Origin: Rhynchosporium graminicola
Taxonomy: Eukaryota; Ascomycota; Leotiomycetes; Helotiales; Ploettnerulaceae
Assembly (NCBI GenBank): GCA_900074885.1
Contig: FJUW01000011.1
Coordinates: 62,001-126,000, forward strand
Length of the DNA: 64,000 bases
Direction: 5' to 3'
The position numbers and the translations under genes were made by a program. Shown here one piece after another: positions 62,379 to 64,000 of this stretch. The notes beneath the pieces are model-generated. The model worked only from the letters and a program-made list of their open reading frames with translations. It ran no database searches and was not told the DNA's origin. Numbering within the stretch: position 1 is the first letter of the stretch; the number at the start of each line of letters is the position of its first letter.

Positions 62379-62522
62379 GGTAAGGGTAAATAAACCCTAC
62401 CCTGTTGCGGAGTTCTGGCAGATTCTCCCCATAATCAGACAGAAATTAGTTAGATGATTAGATGCTAGTCCTTGCTAAAGCTCGTCTGATGAAGACAGGG
62501 TAAGGGTTTATTTATCCTTACC
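62379..62522. repeat. MITE-like inverted-repeat element 2 (144 bp)
   Basis: Arms of 27-28 bp (62379-62405 and 62495-62522) begin GGTAAGG on each strand and differ at only two or three positions. Each arm also contains its own inverted core (AGGGT...ACCCT). It is unrelated in sequence to element 1. No target duplication is clear. Confidence 0.75.
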
Positions 62523-64000
62523 ACGAGTAGGTCTCTGAAATATGCTTCCTACTCCTGCGTAAATGAGATAAGCTGTGTCAAGCGCTCATTCGCTGATCTC
62601 TGTCAAGGATATCCAAGTCCATCCACTATAGTGTCATGAGGTCTTTGAATTCTTCTCGAAGGAGTAGATCTTGGACGTACTGGGAAGTCATCCGAAGTCC
62701 GACACATCTGTGAATGCTACGTATCTTCCGTACCAGGTATCCAGACGCTCGCAAGCTGGTGGGGAGTCTCGGTTTGAAAGCAACACTTCCTTGATGCTCG
62801 CTCGTTCTTCCGATAAGGCTCGAGGGTGAATCGTCGATTATACTGTAGGAAGGTGACCCGACTATTGTGTTTCAATGATTGACGGAAGATCAGCGACTTC
62901 GATCATCTCATGTCGTTCGTTATACGTCCTCGATACTACTACCTACCCACCTACGGATGCTTAATCGAGAAGTTCCGCAGACCAGGATGCGGATGCGACA
63001 ACAGCCAGACAGCGACACAGCTGGGCTCGGATTACGTCAGCTGGGGTCCTGGTCATCTCTTTCTACGCCACACCTCGACCCGGCCTGGCTCATCACGCCT
63101 TGTGAGCATAGGTACCTATGTATATACAGCATCTCTTCTCTACCTCCAGGACGCACACATCCTCGTACAGAAACACCAAATGTCCTCATGCTCGATCATA
63201 TACCGATACAGAGTCATGGAGCAAGTCGTTCCCCGAGGTGGCAACGACCGCTGGGTATCAGCAGCTCCATGCATCCGTCCATTAGACGTTGAGGTACTGA
63301 AGCCCACTGTCCATTGTCTAATGGTTAACAGTAGGCTCGGGCTTCTTGTCCATCTTTCTTTTATGGCCTCTGCAGTTGAATCTACCTTTCTCTGTCATGA
63401 AGTACATCCCAGAGGCACGATGACACATGGAATCAATCTTGTTTTCTTTCTTTCTCTCTTTCTTTCCTGATTCTGCTGATCGCACTTGCTGTCCGCAAGA
63501 TCATGACGAATGCGAACAGCCCTAAAGTCGGGTAGTAGTTCTTCTCATTCTCTACTTCCTCCAGAGCAACCATACTTGGAACAGGTTCACTTTCTGCTAA
63601 TTGCTCCAGCATCTAAAGTATCGGTGCCGATTCACCACTTATCCTAAAATTCTTCTTGGTTAATATCCATCCGCAGTCGTGTTACGTATCTCGACCTAGC
63701 TTTGTGGCTGTAGGCAGGGTTGCCGCTCAGCACGACAGATTTCGTATCTATTTTGTTTGCATCAGCTAGCTATTGAGCCACCTCCGCCTGCGCAGCCACT
63801 CGAACTCAAGAGCTATTGGAGAAATGCCATGCTCCGTACGGGCTGTCGATGCAACATCCATGAGGTGCGACTCCGAAGACGACTCACCTATGCTTATCAG
63901 ACGAAGGAGCCCAATTCAGCAAACCGAAATACGACTTCCACCATCCTTAATCGGAGGCGAGACTCCGATGCGCGAGGAAAGCCAAGGAGGGAGCCCATCT
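62523..64000. other. Right end of window, no supported gene
   Basis: Normal composition. Two overlapping plus-strand open frames (62879-63292 and 62910-63470) are the longest here, but they lack domains and regular patterning. A gene may lie beyond the window. Confidence 0.4.

Noticed and set aside
62879..63470. Overlapping plus-strand open frames of 137 aa and 186 aa
   Set aside because: Two frames of similar length overlap over most of their span, which suggests stop-poor DNA rather than a gene; no domain seen.
1..64000. tRNA and rRNA genes
   Set aside because: No segment with the expected A/B-box spacing or rRNA core sequence was recognised on reading; a covariance-model scan would be the decisive test.

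Overview
The window is nuclear DNA of a filamentous ascomycete (Pezizomycotina). The host genes have short introns (52-73 bp) with GTATGT/GTAAGT-type donors. They include a DMATS-type prenyltransferase, a fungal class II P450 and a CE1 esterase. Most of the repetitive DNA carries the mark of repeat-induced point mutation (RIP): it is TA-rich, and its reading frames are still legible but broken mainly by TAG/TAA/TGA where Gln or Trp would be expected. The species cannot be named from the sequence.

Left flank (1-14646). A minus-strand Gypsy copy (1-1944) is cut by the window edge and is inserted into an unidentified degenerate coding region. Next come a crotonase pseudogene (3964-4786), an intact five-exon cytochrome P450 (5011-6772, minus), a RIP-killed Tc1/mariner transposase (8399-9457), an intact DMATS prenyltransferase (10415-11863, plus, two exons) and an intact GT1 glycosyltransferase (12238-13578, minus). 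The P450, prenyltransferase and glycosyltransferase look like a small secondary-metabolite cluster, in which a prenylated core would be oxidised and glycosylated. The pathway assignment is inference.

Centre (14647-56185). The 41.5 kb block resolves into one minus-strand Helitron of about 6.3 kb that was opened by nested LTR-retrotransposon insertions. Most insertions can be fixed by 5-bp target duplications. Level 1: Copia copy C at 15151-21336 (CATAA/TATAA) and Gypsy A at 24443-53496 (TTACT/TTACT). Level 2, inside Gypsy A: Gypsy E at 29702-44341 (CTCTA/CTCTA) and Copia copy B at 45128-51439 (TCTTA/TCTTA). Level 3: Gypsy D at 37226-44082 sits inside the 3' LTR of E (ATAAG/ATAAG). Gypsy A also holds an extra variant LTR plus a second gag at 26111. 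Gypsy E and Gypsy D each carry a legible extra reading frame on the strand opposite to gag-pol, just inside the 3' LTR and preceded by a TATA-like sequence. This is the most unusual feature of the window.

Right flank (56186-64000). RIP stops near 56200. There is a two-exon gene for a protein with about nine membrane segments (57756-59271, minus), a secreted CE1 esterase (60624-61584, minus), and two small inverted-repeat (MITE-like) elements at 61804-61927 and 62379-62522. The last 1.5 kb shows no convincing gene.
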